Assembly: GCF_028622115.1 (NCBI RefSeq)
Contig: NZ_CP097263.1
Coordinates: 310,001 to 374,000, forward strand
DNA from: Kutzneria chonburiensis
GTDB lineage: Bacteria > Actinomycetota > Actinomycetes > Mycobacteriales > Pseudonocardiaceae
Reading direction: 5' to 3'
DNA: 64,000 nucleotides
Shown: positions 9,150-20,193 of the stretch, one piece after another
How the letters are laid out: the number at the start of each line of letters is the position of its first letter
How positions within the stretch are numbered: the first letter of the stretch is position 1
The notes under the pieces: model-generated
What the model saw: the letters and a program-made list of their open reading frames with translations, nothing else
The model's database searches: none
What the model was told of the DNA's origin: nothing
Position numbers and translations under genes: made by a program

Positions 9150-9165
9150 ATTGGTGTAGACCAAC
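9150..9165 (+). promoter_or_regulatory. DasR operator (dre) before the chitinase
   Basis: ATTGGTGTAGACCAAC matches the DasR site core TGGTCTAGACCA at 11 of 12 positions and lies 13 bp upstream of the chitinase ATG, close to AGGGAG (9167-9172). DasR bound here would repress the gene until glucosamine-6-phosphate or a related ligand releases it. A TTGACT at 9111-9116 may be the -35, without a convincing -10. Confidence 0.75.
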
Positions 9166-9178
9166 CAGGGAGCTGGAC

Positions 9179-10558
<1,380 letters not shown>

Positions 10559-10578
10559 TGCTTGGGTAGGAAGTGGTT

Positions 10579-10614
10579 GCCCCGCCCGGGATTTCCCGGG
10601 CGGGGCTTCTTCTT
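10579..10614 (+). terminator. intrinsic terminator of the chitinase gene
   Basis: GCCCCGCCCGGG (10579-10590) pairs perfectly with CCCGGGCGGGGC (10595-10606) across a 4-nt loop and is followed by the T-rich TTCTTCTT. This is the most classical intrinsic terminator in the window. Confidence 0.9.
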
Positions 10615-10737
10615 GTGGTGCGACAGCGCACAAGCCCCAGCCGCCGCACGCCCGCTGTCGAAATGTCACATGAGCGTCGTTGTTGCCTCTATAGGGCACA
10701 TCCGGACCGCATGTGACGTTGAGTGGGGGCGCACGCA

Positions 10738-10776
10738 AGGGCCGCACGTGACCGGGGAGTGGTCACGTGCGGCCCT
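10738..10776 (-). terminator. hairpin terminator of ptsH
   Basis: A 16-bp perfect stem (10738-10753 with 10761-10776, 7-nt loop) begins 15 nt beyond the ptsH stop on the minus strand. No U tract follows. Further left, 10615-10737 shows only a short TGTCACATG/CATGTGACG dyad and no gene. Confidence 0.75.
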
Positions 10777-10791
10777 GGTAGAGCGAAGGGC

Positions 10792-11061
10792 TCAGGCCTC
10801 GTCGTGGTCGGTGGCGATGAGCGCCGCGACCGTCTCAAGGGCCTGGTCCGCACCGGCTCCTTCGGCGGACAGGATCACCTCGTCACCGTGCATCGCGCCC
10901 AGCGTCATCAGGCCCAGCACGCTGGCGGCGTCGACCTGCTCGCCACCCTCCTTGCGGATGGAGACGGGCACGGCCTGCCCGGCGGCAGCCTTGGCCAGCA
11001 GAGCGGCCGGCCGAGCGTGCAAACCCACCTTGCTGGCCACGGTGACCCGAAGTTCCGGCAT
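10792..11061 (-). CDS. ptsH: phosphocarrier protein HPr
   Basis: An 89-aa HPr that relays phosphate from enzyme I to sugar-specific EIIA. The phosphorylated His15 lies in GLHARPA, and the regulatory-Ser region is ASVLGLM, although actinobacteria generally lack HPr kinase. It follows the EIIC gene by 41 bp on the same strand, so dasR-EIIC-ptsH looks like one transcript. Enzyme I (ptsI) is not in the window. Association with dasR and dre sites implies GlcNAc-responsive expression. Confidence 0.95.
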   Translation of the reverse strand: MPELRVTVASKVGLHARPAALLAKAAAGQAVPVSIRKEGGEQVDAASVLGLMTLGAMHGDEVILSAEGAGADQALETVAALIATDHDEA

Positions 11062-11102
11062 GGTCTTTCCCTTTCGTGCGGTGTGGCGGACCCGGGAGAG
11101 TC

Positions 11103-12383
11103 CTAGCTGGACTGGTTGCGGGAGCTGGTCGTCTCGGGCACGGAGCCGCCCTCGGCGATCTGCTCGTCGGCGTCGTCCTCACGACCCGGGGTGCGGAGGT
11201 TCCACTTGATGATCACGAAGCGGAACGCGAAGTAGTAGATCAGGCCGTAGATCACGCCGATGATCAACAACAGCCAGGGCTTCTGGGCGATGCCCCAGTT
11301 GATGACGAAGTCGATGGCACCGGCCGAGAACGAGAAGCCGTCATGGATGCCCAGCGCGTTCACGATGGCCAGCGAGGTGCCGGTCAGGATGGCGTGGATG
11401 ATGTACAGCGGCCACGCCACGAACATGAACGAGAACTCGATCGGCTCGGTCACACCGGTCAGGAACGCGGTCAGCGCGGCCGAGATCATGATGCCGCCGA
11501 CGATCTTCTTCTGGGACGGCTTCGCGGTCTGCCAGATGGCCAGCGCGGCCGCCGGCAGGGCGAACATGAAGATCGGGAAGAAGCCGGTCATGTAGCCGCC
11601 GGCGCTCGGGTCGTGGGCGAAGAAGCGGGTCAGGTCGCCCGTGACCTCCTTGCCGTCGGCGCCGGTGAAGTGGCCGCTGAGGAACCACACCACGGAGTTG
11701 ATGACGTTGTGCAGACCGAACGGGATCAGCAGGCGGTTGACCACACCGTAGATGCCGCCGCCGACGATCGGGTTGTTCGAGACGAAGTTGCCGAACGCGG
11801 TCAGGCCGCTGTTGAAGATCGGGTACAGCAGGCCGAAGATGATGCCCAGCACGATCATGACCAGCGAGTTGACGATCGGCACGAACCGGCGACCACCGAA
11901 GAAGGCCAGGTACGGGGGGAGCTTCGTGCGGTAGAAGCGCTGCCACATCAGGGCCGACACGATGCCGACCAGGATGCCGGCGAGCACGCCGTACGGCCAG
12001 CCGCCGGGCGGGATCGGGGCGTCACCGACCTTCTTGGCCTGCACCGGCGCGAACACCTGGACGACCTGGGTGAACACCACAAAACCGACGACCGCCGCGA
12101 CGGCGGTGGAGCCGTCGCCCTTGCGGGCGAAGCCGATCGCGATGCCGACCGCGAACAGCAGGGGCAGGTAGTTGAACAACCCACCGCCCGCCGCGGCGAA
12201 GATCGCCGCGACCTTCTGCATGAAGTCGTTCTTGAAGCTACCGAGCAGGTCGTCCTGACCGAGCCGCAGCAACAAGCCGGCGGCGGGCAGCGTCGCGATC
12301 GGCAGCATCAGGCTCCGGCCGAGGCGTTGCAGCCCGGCCAGACCCTTGTTGCCGCCGGCCACCGTGGGGGCGCTGGCACTCAT
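11103..12383 (-). CDS. PTS EIIC permease, N-acetylglucosamine type
   Basis: A 426-aa integral membrane protein of the glucose/GlcNAc PTS EIIC family that lacks fused EIIB or EIIA domains. The start is fixed by GGAGG 5 nt before the ATG. Family marks include LPIATLPAAGLLLRLG at the N terminus, GLHNVINSVVWF, and the substrate-loop motif GVTEPIEFSFM. Its start overlaps the dasR stop by 4 bp (ATGA). Separate EIIB and EIIA genes lie just across the divergent promoter, so together they make a complete split permease. GlcNAc specificity is inferred from DasR context and from resemblance to Streptomyces NagE. Confidence 0.9.
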   Translation of the reverse strand: MSASAPTVAGGNKGLAGLQRLGRSLMLPIATLPAAGLLLRLGQDDLLGSFKNDFMQKVAAIFAAAGGGLFNYLPLLFAVGIAIGFARKGDGSTAVAAVVGFVVFTQVVQVFAPVQAKKVGDAPIPPGGWPYGVLAGILVGIVSALMWQRFYRTKLPPYLAFFGGRRFVPIVNSLVMIVLGIIFGLLYPIFNSGLTAFGNFVSNNPIVGGGIYGVVNRLLIPFGLHNVINSVVWFLSGHFTGADGKEVTGDLTRFFAHDPSAGGYMTGFFPIFMFALPAAALAIWQTAKPSQKKIVGGIMISAALTAFLTGVTEPIEFSFMFVAWPLYIIHAILTGTSLAIVNALGIHDGFSFSAGAIDFVINWGIAQKPWLLLIIGVIYGLIYYFAFRFVIIKWNLRTPGREDDADEQIAEGGSVPETTSSRNQSS

Positions 12384-13171
12384 CGGTTTCCTCCGTGGGC
12401 GGAAAGCGGACCGGAACCCGGGTCGCCCCGGTCCAATTGCATGGTTACCTGGTAGAGGTCGCCCCGGTACCAGGACGTCATGTCCTCGATGGCCTCGCCG
12501 TCGGCGGTCGAGATCCGTCGGAACACCAGCACCGGCGAACCGGTGCGAACCCCCAGCAGACGAGCGGTCTCGCGGTCGGCCGCCTCGGCCCACACCGTCT
12601 GCCGGCCGTGGCTGAGCTGCACGCCGAAATGCTCGGCCATCAGCGTGTACAGCGACCGGGTCAGGTCGAGGTCGAGCAGGCCGGACAGCCGGCCGGCGTT
12701 GTACCAGCCGCGTTCGACCGCCAGCGGCGTGCCGTCGGCCCGGCGCAGCCGGAACAGTCGGTACGCCGAGTCGGTGGACTCCAGCCCCAGCGCGGCGGCC
12801 GCCGCGGGCGGCGGCACCTCGTGGGCGCAGGACAGCACCTCGGTGCCGGGCTCGTGCCCACGCCGCCGCATGTCGTCGGTGAAGGACTCCAGATAGAGCT
12901 GGGCCTCCATCCGCCGCTGCGCGGTGAACGTGCCACGGCCACGCGCCCTGGCCAGCAGGCCTTCGGCGACCAGCTGGCCGACCGCGGCCCGCACCGTGAG
13001 CCGCGACACGCCGTACTGCTCGGCCAGGTCGCGTTCGGACGGGATGGGGGAGCCGGGCGGCAGGTCCTGCTGGGCCAGCTTGCGCAGGATTTCCCGCAGC
13101 TGGGCATGCTTGGGCTTGGGGCCGTCGACGATCCGGTCACCGGTGCCCGAAACACCGTCGAACACGGCCAT
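12380..13171 (-). CDS. dasR: GntR/HutC-family regulator, DasR-like
   Basis: The 263-aa protein has an N-terminal winged helix (about residues 20-80, PSERDLAEQYGVSRLTVRAA) and a C-terminal UTRA ligand domain with YRLFRLRRADGTPLAVERGWYN, as in DasR of Streptomyces, which senses amino-sugar phosphates and controls chitin and GlcNAc genes. ATG 13171 has GGGAGG 5 nt upstream on the minus strand. It is the first gene of the dasR-EIIC-ptsH unit, and a dre site lies in its promoter region, so autoregulation is likely. Orthology is inferred from context and operator match. Confidence 0.88.
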   Translation of the reverse strand: MAVFDGVSGTGDRIVDGPKPKHAQLREILRKLAQQDLPPGSPIPSERDLAEQYGVSRLTVRAAVGQLVAEGLLARARGRGTFTAQRRMEAQLYLESFTDDMRRRGHEPGTEVLSCAHEVPPPAAAAALGLESTDSAYRLFRLRRADGTPLAVERGWYNAGRLSGLLDLDLTRSLYTLMAEHFGVQLSHGRQTVWAEAADRETARLLGVRTGSPVLVFRRISTADGEAIEDMTSWYRGDLYQVTMQLDRGDPGSGPLSAHGGNR

Positions 13172-13235
13172 GGCACCTCCCTGACGGTCTCGATTCGGCC
13201 CCACCTGTCGATCCTCGCCGCGAACATTGGTACGT

Positions 13236-13251
13236 TCCGGTCTAGACCAGT
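13236..13251. promoter_or_regulatory. DasR operator (dre) in the dasR/EIIB divergent region
   Basis: TCCGGTCTAGACCAGT contains GGTCTAGACCA exactly, one base short of the full TGGTCTAGACCA core. It lies about 65 bp upstream of dasR (minus) and 142 bp upstream of the EIIB gene (plus), so one site can control both units. The remainder of 13172-13392 shows no gene and no confident -10 or -35. Confidence 0.8.
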
Positions 13252-13392
13252 GGTGCGGGGAGGATGCGCCGCCGGGCGACCGGGTGTCAACCGCCGTTAC
13301 GAGTTCGTGCTGCTGGCGGCGACCATCCGGCCGACTCGGGTGAGACTGGCGGAAGTCGTGTCCAAAACCGACTAGTGAGAGCAGGCGACGAG

Positions 13393-13629
13393 ATGGCAGA
13401 CGACAGGGCGGCGCAGATCATCGCCGCGATCGGCGGCGCTGACAACATCATCGAGATCGAGCCGTGCATCACGCGGCTGCGCTGCGAGCTCGAGGACGGG
13501 TCCAAGGTGGACGAGGCCGCGCTCAAGAAGATCGGCGCGCACGGCGTCATCCGCGCGGGTTCCGTGGTCCAGATCATCGTCGGCCCCGAGGCGGACACGA
13601 TCGCCTCCGACATCGAGGACCTGCTGTGA
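13393..13629 (+). CDS. PTS EIIB component, glucose/GlcNAc type
   Basis: A 78-aa stand-alone EIIB domain with the phosphocysteine in IEPCITRLR (C25) and the typical VVQIIVGPEAD segment. It transfers phosphate from EIIA to the incoming sugar at the EIIC permease. ATG 13393 gives a normal-length domain with only a modest upstream ribosome binding site. It overlaps the EIIA gene by 4 bp and is divergent from dasR across a dre site. Confidence 0.92.
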   Translation: MADDRAAQIIAAIGGADNIIEIEPCITRLRCELEDGSKVDEAALKKIGAHGVIRAGSVVQIIVGPEADTIASDIEDLL

Positions 13630-14081
13630 GTGTCAAAGTCCTGAGCCCCGTCAAGGGTGTGCTCGCGCCGATCACCGAGGTTCCGGACCCGGTGTTCGCG
13701 CAGGCGATGGTCGGCCCCGGCCTGGCCGTGCACCCGGAGCTCACCGCCGGTGACGCGGTGTCCCCGGTGGACGGCACGGTCGTCACGCTGCACCCGCACG
13801 CGTTCGTGGTCGCGACCGCGGAGGGCCCGGCGGTGCTGGTGCACCTGGGCATCGACACGGTCAAGCTCAAGGGCGAGGGTTTTACGCTGCACGTGGCCAA
13901 GGGCGACTCGGTCAAGGCCGGCCAGCCGGTGATCGGCTGGGACCCGAAGGCGATCGAGGACGGCGGCCGCTCGCCGATCTGCCCGGTCGTGGCACTGGAC
14001 GCGACCGCGGAGAACCTGGTCGACGTGCGCGAGCCCGGCCCGGTCGAGGCCGGTGACACGCTGTTCACCTGGCAGCGCTGA
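13626..14081 (+). CDS. PTS EIIA component (Crr-like)
   Basis: A 151-aa EIIA-Glc family protein. The phosphorylated His is H73 in LVHLGIDTVK, and the second active-site His is H58 in HPHAF; the DPVFAQAMVGPG loop is also characteristic. It accepts phosphate from HPr and passes it to EIIB. GTG 13626 overlaps the EIIB stop (GTGA), so the two are translationally coupled. A hairpin terminator follows 12 nt after its stop. Confidence 0.92.
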   Translation: MSVKVLSPVKGVLAPITEVPDPVFAQAMVGPGLAVHPELTAGDAVSPVDGTVVTLHPHAFVVATAEGPAVLVHLGIDTVKLKGEGFTLHVAKGDSVKAGQPVIGWDPKAIEDGGRSPICPVVALDATAENLVDVREPGPVEAGDTLFTWQR

Positions 14082-14092
14082 GCCACCAGCGA

Positions 14093-14122
14093 CGGCGGCC
14101 CTCCCGAACGGGAGGGCCGCCG
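14093..14122 (+). terminator. hairpin terminator after EIIA
   Basis: CGGCGGCCCTCCC (14093-14105) pairs perfectly with 14110-14122 across a GAAC tetraloop, closing the EIIB-EIIA unit. There is no U tract. Confidence 0.8.
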
Positions 14123-14212
14123 AGCTGTCCCATGTGGACGATGACACCGGCGGTCACGGCGGTCCGAGGTGATTTGCAGCGGCGCCCGAGCCGGATGTGA
14201 AAGGATCCAGGG

Positions 14213-15399
14213 GTGCTGCGCTGGATCACCGCTGGAGAATCGCACGGACCCGCGCTGGTCGGTGTCCTTGAGGGCATGATCGCCGGAGTGTCCGTCACCA
14301 CCGAGGACCTCTCGGTGCAACTGGCCCGTCGGCGGCTGGGCTTCGGCCGCAGCCCGCGGATGGACTTCGAGACGGACAAGGTCGAGTTCCTCGGCGGTGT
14401 GCGCCACGGCCTGTCCCAGGGCGGGCCGATCGCCGTGCACATCGACAACGCCGAATGGCCGAAGTGGCAGAAGGTGATGGCCGCCGACCCGGTCGACCCG
14501 GCCGAGCTGGAGGGGTCCGCCCGCAACGCGCCGCTGACCCGGCCGCGTCCCGGCCACGCCGACCTGCCGGGCATGCAGAAGTACGGCTTCGACGAGGCCC
14601 GGCCGGTGCTGGAGCGGGCGAGCGCCCGCGAGACGGCCGAGCGGGTGGCGCTGGGCACGGTGGCCCGCAACCTGCTGCGCCAGGTGCTGGGCGCCGAGAT
14701 CGTCAGCCACGTGGTGTCCATCGGCGCCGCGGAGTGCTCGCCGGACGCCCCGCTGCCCAAGCCGGAGGACCTGGCCGCGATCGACGAGAACCCGGTGCGG
14801 GCCTTCGACGCGGCCGGCACCGAGGCCATGGTGGCCGAGGTCGAGGCGGCCAAGAAGGACGGCGACACGCTGGGCGGCGTGATCGAGGCCATCGTCTACG
14901 GCCTGCCGCCGGGCCTGGGCTCGCACGTGCACTGGGACCGCCGCCTCGACGCGCGGCTGGCCGGCGCGCTGATGGGTATCCAGGCCATGAAGGGCGTGGA
15001 GATCGGCGACGGCTTCACCACCGCGCACCGCCGCGGCAGCCAGGCCCACGACGAGATCGACCGCGGCCCCGGCATCACCGGCGTCACGCGGCGGTCGAAC
15101 CGGGCCGGCGGCCTTGAGGGCGGCATCACCAACGGCGAGCCGCTGCGCGTGCGCGTGGCGATGAAGCCCATTTCGACGGTGCCGCGCGCGCTGGCCACGG
15201 TCGACGTGGAGACGGGCGAGGCGGCGGTGGCCATCCACCAGCGCTCGGACATCTGCGCGGTGCCGCGGGCCGGCGTGGTCGTGGAGTCGGTGGTGGCGCT
15301 GGTGCTGGCCGACGCGCTGCTGGAGAAGTTCGGCGGCGACTCGCTGGCCGAGACCCGGCACAACGTCGAGGGCTACCTGAAGTCGCTGCAGGACCGCTG

Positions 15400-15403
<4 letters not shown>
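14213..15403 (+). CDS. aroC: chorismate synthase
   Basis: A 396-aa FMN-dependent enzyme that converts EPSP to chorismate. Signatures are [10 protein letters not shown] at residue 8 onward, [14 protein letters not shown] near residue 140 and the [13 protein letters not shown] segment. GTG 14213 follows AAAGGA. It starts the aroC-aroK-aroB-aroQ operon, each junction overlapping by 1-4 bp, which is the standard actinobacterial order. Confidence 0.97.
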
Positions 15404-17446
<2,043 letters not shown>

Positions 17447-17469
17447 CCCACACGGGTGACCGGATTCCC

Positions 17470-17507
17470 TACACTGGCCGGGATTCGCCGTCACTCGATC
17501 GTGGAGG
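17470..17507 (+). promoter_or_regulatory. candidate -10 and RBS of the propeller lipoprotein gene
   Basis: TACACT (17470-17475) fits a -10 element and GGAGG (17503-17507) lies 10 nt before the ATG at 17518. No -35 at normal spacing is convincing. Confidence 0.4.
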
Positions 17508-17517
17508 AAGCGCCGGC

Positions 17518-18999
17518 ATGCCGAGACCCATCAGGGCCACTTTCGGCTGCCTGACGCTGGCCGTCGTGCTCACGGCGTGCGGCAGTGCCGAGGGCATCAC
17601 CACGCCGTCCACGACCGGGCCGACAGCCGTGCAGAAGCGGGCGGACCAGCCGCCGGCCGACGCGGCCGAGGCGCCGTTACGCACCGATCGGCCCAGGCCG
17701 CCGGCCGGCACGCTGGTGTCCGGCGGCCCGGAGGCGCCGTACAACTACGCGCCGACCGCGATGTTCGACGGCGGCCGGTACCGGATCTGGTGGTGCAGTC
17801 AGCTGCCGGACGTCGGGGTGCCCGGCGACGACGTGCTGACCTCCTCCGCCGACAGTCTGACCACGGCGTTTCCCTGGGGAACCGCCGTGCTGCACGGTTC
17901 CGGCACCGGATTCGACGGCGAGCACACCTGCGACCCGTCGGTCATCAAGATCAACGGTGTCTACTACATGTACTACACCGGCGCGGCGAGCGACGGGGAC
18001 GACCTGGTCAACTCCATCGGTCTGGCCGTCAGCGGCGACGGCGTGCACTGGCAGCGCCGGCCCGACCCGATCGTGTCGCCGTCGATGGACAAGCTGCGGC
18101 CCAACAAATACGGCGTCGGCCAGCCGTCCGTGCTGCATCTCGACGGCTGGTTCTACCTGATGTTCACCGACACCACCGGCCTCGCCGCCAATACCGCCGG
18201 GGCCGCGCAGTTCGTGCTCCGCTCGCCCGACCCGACCTTCGCCGCGTCCGTGCAAGCGTTGACCCCCAACGGTTTTCGGGACGTTCCCGGCACGAAGGCC
18301 CAGCGTTCGCTATCCGTGGCCAATGCCTTCAGTGCCGACTGGATGTGGGTCGACGCGTTGAACGCCTTCGCCATCGCCCACGAGGTCGATGGCAAGGGCA
18401 CGGTGATCTCGTTCTGGGACAAGGACTTCACCACGCACCCGTACCAGGACGTGGCGCTCGGCGGGGCGTGGAAGGAAGGTCCCGGGCTCGTTCGCCGGGC
18501 CGATGGGCATGCACCCGCGTCGGCCGAGGATCCGTGCGGGCGAGTGCCGCTCGACGTCGTACGGGCCACCGGCGACGCCGGTCATGGGCCCACCGACCTG
18601 CGCCTGTTCGGCATCGACATCACCAATGCCGACGGCTGCAAAACCCTGGCCACCGCCGAGGGTGTGGCCATGCCGTCGCCCGACCGCATGATCGTCATGG
18701 TGTTCGGCGACCGGCTGGTCAAGATCGAACGGCGGTCGGTGTCGGCCCAGATCGCCGTGAAGGTCCTGGACAAGCCGGTGCCAGGGCTCGACTCGCTGCC
18801 CGTCGTGGCGTTGATCAAGGCCGGCACGCCGGCCGTGCACGCCCCGAACCGGCCCTACGCGTTCCTGTTGGACGGCAAGCTCTGGCCCGTCGGTGCGGAC
18901 GCGGTGCAGGCCAACTCCTCGCCGGTCACCGAGACGACGGACGAGGATTGGGACGCGCGGCCCAAGGGCGGCGACCTCTCGGCATTCCGGGGGAATTAG
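17518..18999 (+). CDS. secreted lipoprotein with GH43-like five-bladed beta-propeller
   Basis: A 493-aa protein with a lipoprotein signal peptide; the lipobox VLTAC places the lipidated Cys at residue 21. After a Pro/Thr-rich linker it shows repeated propeller-blade motifs (YNYAPTAMFDGGRYRIWW, CDPSVIKINGVYYMYYTG, GQPSVLHLDGWFYLMFTD), as in GH43/GH117-type glycosidases. It probably binds or cleaves an extracellular glycan while anchored to the membrane. The catalytic triad cannot be assigned with confidence, so enzyme activity is unproven. It lies after the aro operon with its own promoter and before a tandem-repeat array. Confidence 0.7.
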   Translation: MPRPIRATFGCLTLAVVLTACGSAEGITTPSTTGPTAVQKRADQPPADAAEAPLRTDRPRPPAGTLVSGGPEAPYNYAPTAMFDGGRYRIWWCSQLPDVGVPGDDVLTSSADSLTTAFPWGTAVLHGSGTGFDGEHTCDPSVIKINGVYYMYYTGAASDGDDLVNSIGLAVSGDGVHWQRRPDPIVSPSMDKLRPNKYGVGQPSVLHLDGWFYLMFTDTTGLAANTAGAAQFVLRSPDPTFAASVQALTPNGFRDVPGTKAQRSLSVANAFSADWMWVDALNAFAIAHEVDGKGTVISFWDKDFTTHPYQDVALGGAWKEGPGLVRRADGHAPASAEDPCGRVPLDVVRATGDAGHGPTDLRLFGIDITNADGCKTLATAEGVAMPSPDRMIVMVFGDRLVKIERRSVSAQIAVKVLDKPVPGLDSLPVVALIKAGTPAVHAPNRPYAFLLDGKLWPVGADAVQANSSPVTETTDEDWDARPKGGDLSAFRGN

Positions 19000-19033
19000 C
19001 GAGGGGGCGGCCCGCGATCGCGGGGACTGCGCC

Positions 19034-19284
19034 GGGCGACTGTGGTGGGGTGCGGGTGGTGGGTCGGCGTGCGGCGGGCGACTGTGGTGGGGTGCGGGTG
19101 GTGGGTCGGCGTGCGGCGGGCGACTGTGGCGGGGCGCGGGTGGTGGGTCGGCGTGCGGCGGGCGACTGTGGCGGGGCGCGGGTGGTGGGTCGGCGTGCGG
19201 CGGGCGACTGTGGCGGGGCGCGGGTGGTGGGTCGGCGTGCGGCGGGCGACTGCGGTGGGCGCGGGCGGTGGGTCGGCGTGTCGT
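19034..19284 (+). repeat. 42-bp G-rich tandem repeat, about six copies
   Basis: Units begin at 19034, 19076, 19118, 19160, 19202 and 19244, each starting GGGCGACTG. Copies 1-2 share one variant (TGTGGTGGGGTGCGGG) and copies 3-5 another (TGTGGCGGGGCGCGGG); copy 6 is degenerate. Each unit holds at least four G tracts of three or more, so every unit could form a quadruplex on the plus strand. Because 42 is a multiple of 3 the array is open in several frames, but no start, ribosome binding site or family supports translation. The gap 19000-19418 otherwise holds only more GC-skewed sequence. Confidence 0.9.
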
Positions 19285-19418
19285 GGGGGCTGGGCGTTGG
19301 TGTGGCGGCGGTCAGCTGCGTTCTTGGTGAGGTTGGGCTAGGCCGGGACGGTGGGCAGCTGTTTTCTCGGCGGGGGCGTGGTGGATCGGGGTGGGCGTTG
19401 GGTTGGTGTGCCGTGGGG

Positions 19419-19826
19419 CTAGGCGTTGGTTGGGGCGGCGGGCCGGGCCATCTTGCCGAACAGCAGGCCAACTGCCGCCGGGACCAGCACCAGCAGCGCG
19501 ATGAACGCGGCCCCGCCGGTGATCGCCACGGGCAGCGCCTCCGCGCCGGTGTCGTCGACGAACACGCCCTGGCCGATGACGCCGAGCACACCGCCGACGG
19601 GGCCGGCGACCAGGGACGCCTTGAACCAGGCCAGGCCCCGGCCCTCGAGGCCGCGCCAACCGTCGATGCCGCCCCACACCACGGCGACGGCGACCAACAC
19701 GCTCAGCGCGGTCGGCCGTAGCCAGCCGACGGCGGTGGGATCGCCGGCGCGCACCCACGCCTGGGCGGTCTGCACCGCGGCGTGCACCACCGCCAACACC
19801 AACCCGCGCACCAGCCACACCTTCAT
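19419..19826 (-). CDS. small four-helix membrane protein, B-4DMT transporter-like
   Basis: A 135-aa protein with four predicted membrane helices and a short GGIDGWRGLEGRG loop after helix two. The pattern (WLVRG at the start, VVWGGIDG, then WFKASLVAGPVGG) resembles the actinobacterial B-4DMT family of half-size drug/metabolite transporters. ATG 19826 yields an N terminus MKVWLVRGLVLAVVH typical of the family. It stands alone on the minus strand between the tandem array and the HNH element. The substrate is unknown. Confidence 0.6.
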   Translation of the reverse strand: MKVWLVRGLVLAVVHAAVQTAQAWVRAGDPTAVGWLRPTALSVLVAVAVVWGGIDGWRGLEGRGLAWFKASLVAGPVGGVLGVIGQGVFVDDTGAEALPVAITGGAAFIALLVLVPAAVGLLFGKMARPAAPTNA

Positions 19827-19875
19827 AGGCCCAGGGTAAACCCGCGGCTGATTCCGGCTGGGTTGTGCCCCTTGT

Positions 19876-19911
19876 GGGTGGTGGGTGGCGTTTGGTGGGT
19901 GAGTGGGTGGG
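19876..19911 (+). other. potential G-quadruplex tract
   Basis: GGG runs at 19876, 19883, 19897, 19905 and 19909 with loops of 4, 11, 5 and 1 nt lie in the noncoding gap between the B-4DMT-like gene start (19826) and the left hairpin of the HNH element. Nothing else is seen in 19827-19956. Confidence 0.4.
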
Positions 19912-19956
19912 TGGCCGCGCCGCGCGGTTGGCGTTTGGGGGGATTTATTCGGTGTG

Positions 19957-20079
19957 GTCGCGTGGATTTGGTGTGGAGCCTCTGCGCGATGGCCCAAGGG
20001 CTAAAAGCGGGCAGGACGAGCCTGCCCTTGGCCTGTCAATTGTACGCCATCGCGCCCCTCCACACAAAATCCACGCGAC
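19957..20079 (+). repeat. left hairpin copy flanking the HNH gene
   Basis: The outer stem GTCGCGTGGATTT (19957-19969) pairs exactly with 20067-20079. Further in, GTGTGGAG pairs with CTCCACAC and GCGCGATGGC with GCCATCGCGC, and an apical GGGCAGG/CCTGCCC stem has a 5-nt loop (20016-20020). The whole can fold as one long interrupted hairpin. Its core is about 97% identical to the reverse complement of 21452-21570. Confidence 0.8.
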
Positions 20080-20163
20080 TGGTACGAGTTGCCGTGTTGT
20101 GGTGTGGCGGGAGGAAATAAAAGCCTTTCTGCTCGGCGGGATTCACCCGTTAGGGATTCGTGT

Positions 20164-20179
20164 TCGATCTTGTGTTCGA
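20164..20179 (+). promoter_or_regulatory. LexA/SOS-box-like sequence before the HNH gene
   Basis: TCGATCTTGTGTTCGA matches the actinobacterial SOS box TCGAAC-N4-GTTCGA at 11 of 12 fixed positions and ends 14 bp before the chosen ATG. An alternative reading is a direct repeat of GTGTTCGA (20160-20167 and 20172-20179). Confidence 0.45.
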
Positions 20180-20193
20180 GTATTCTCAGAAGT

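Noticed and set aside
19034-19284. CRISPR-like array
   Set aside because: The units are contiguous with no unique spacers, and no cas genes are present. The five-unit repeat at 2746-2899 also lacks regular spacers and mixes orientations.
17577-19721. Long plus-strand frame crossing the lipoprotein gene and the 42-bp array
   Set aside because: It overlaps the real gene out of frame; the array is open in several frames only because its unit is a multiple of three.
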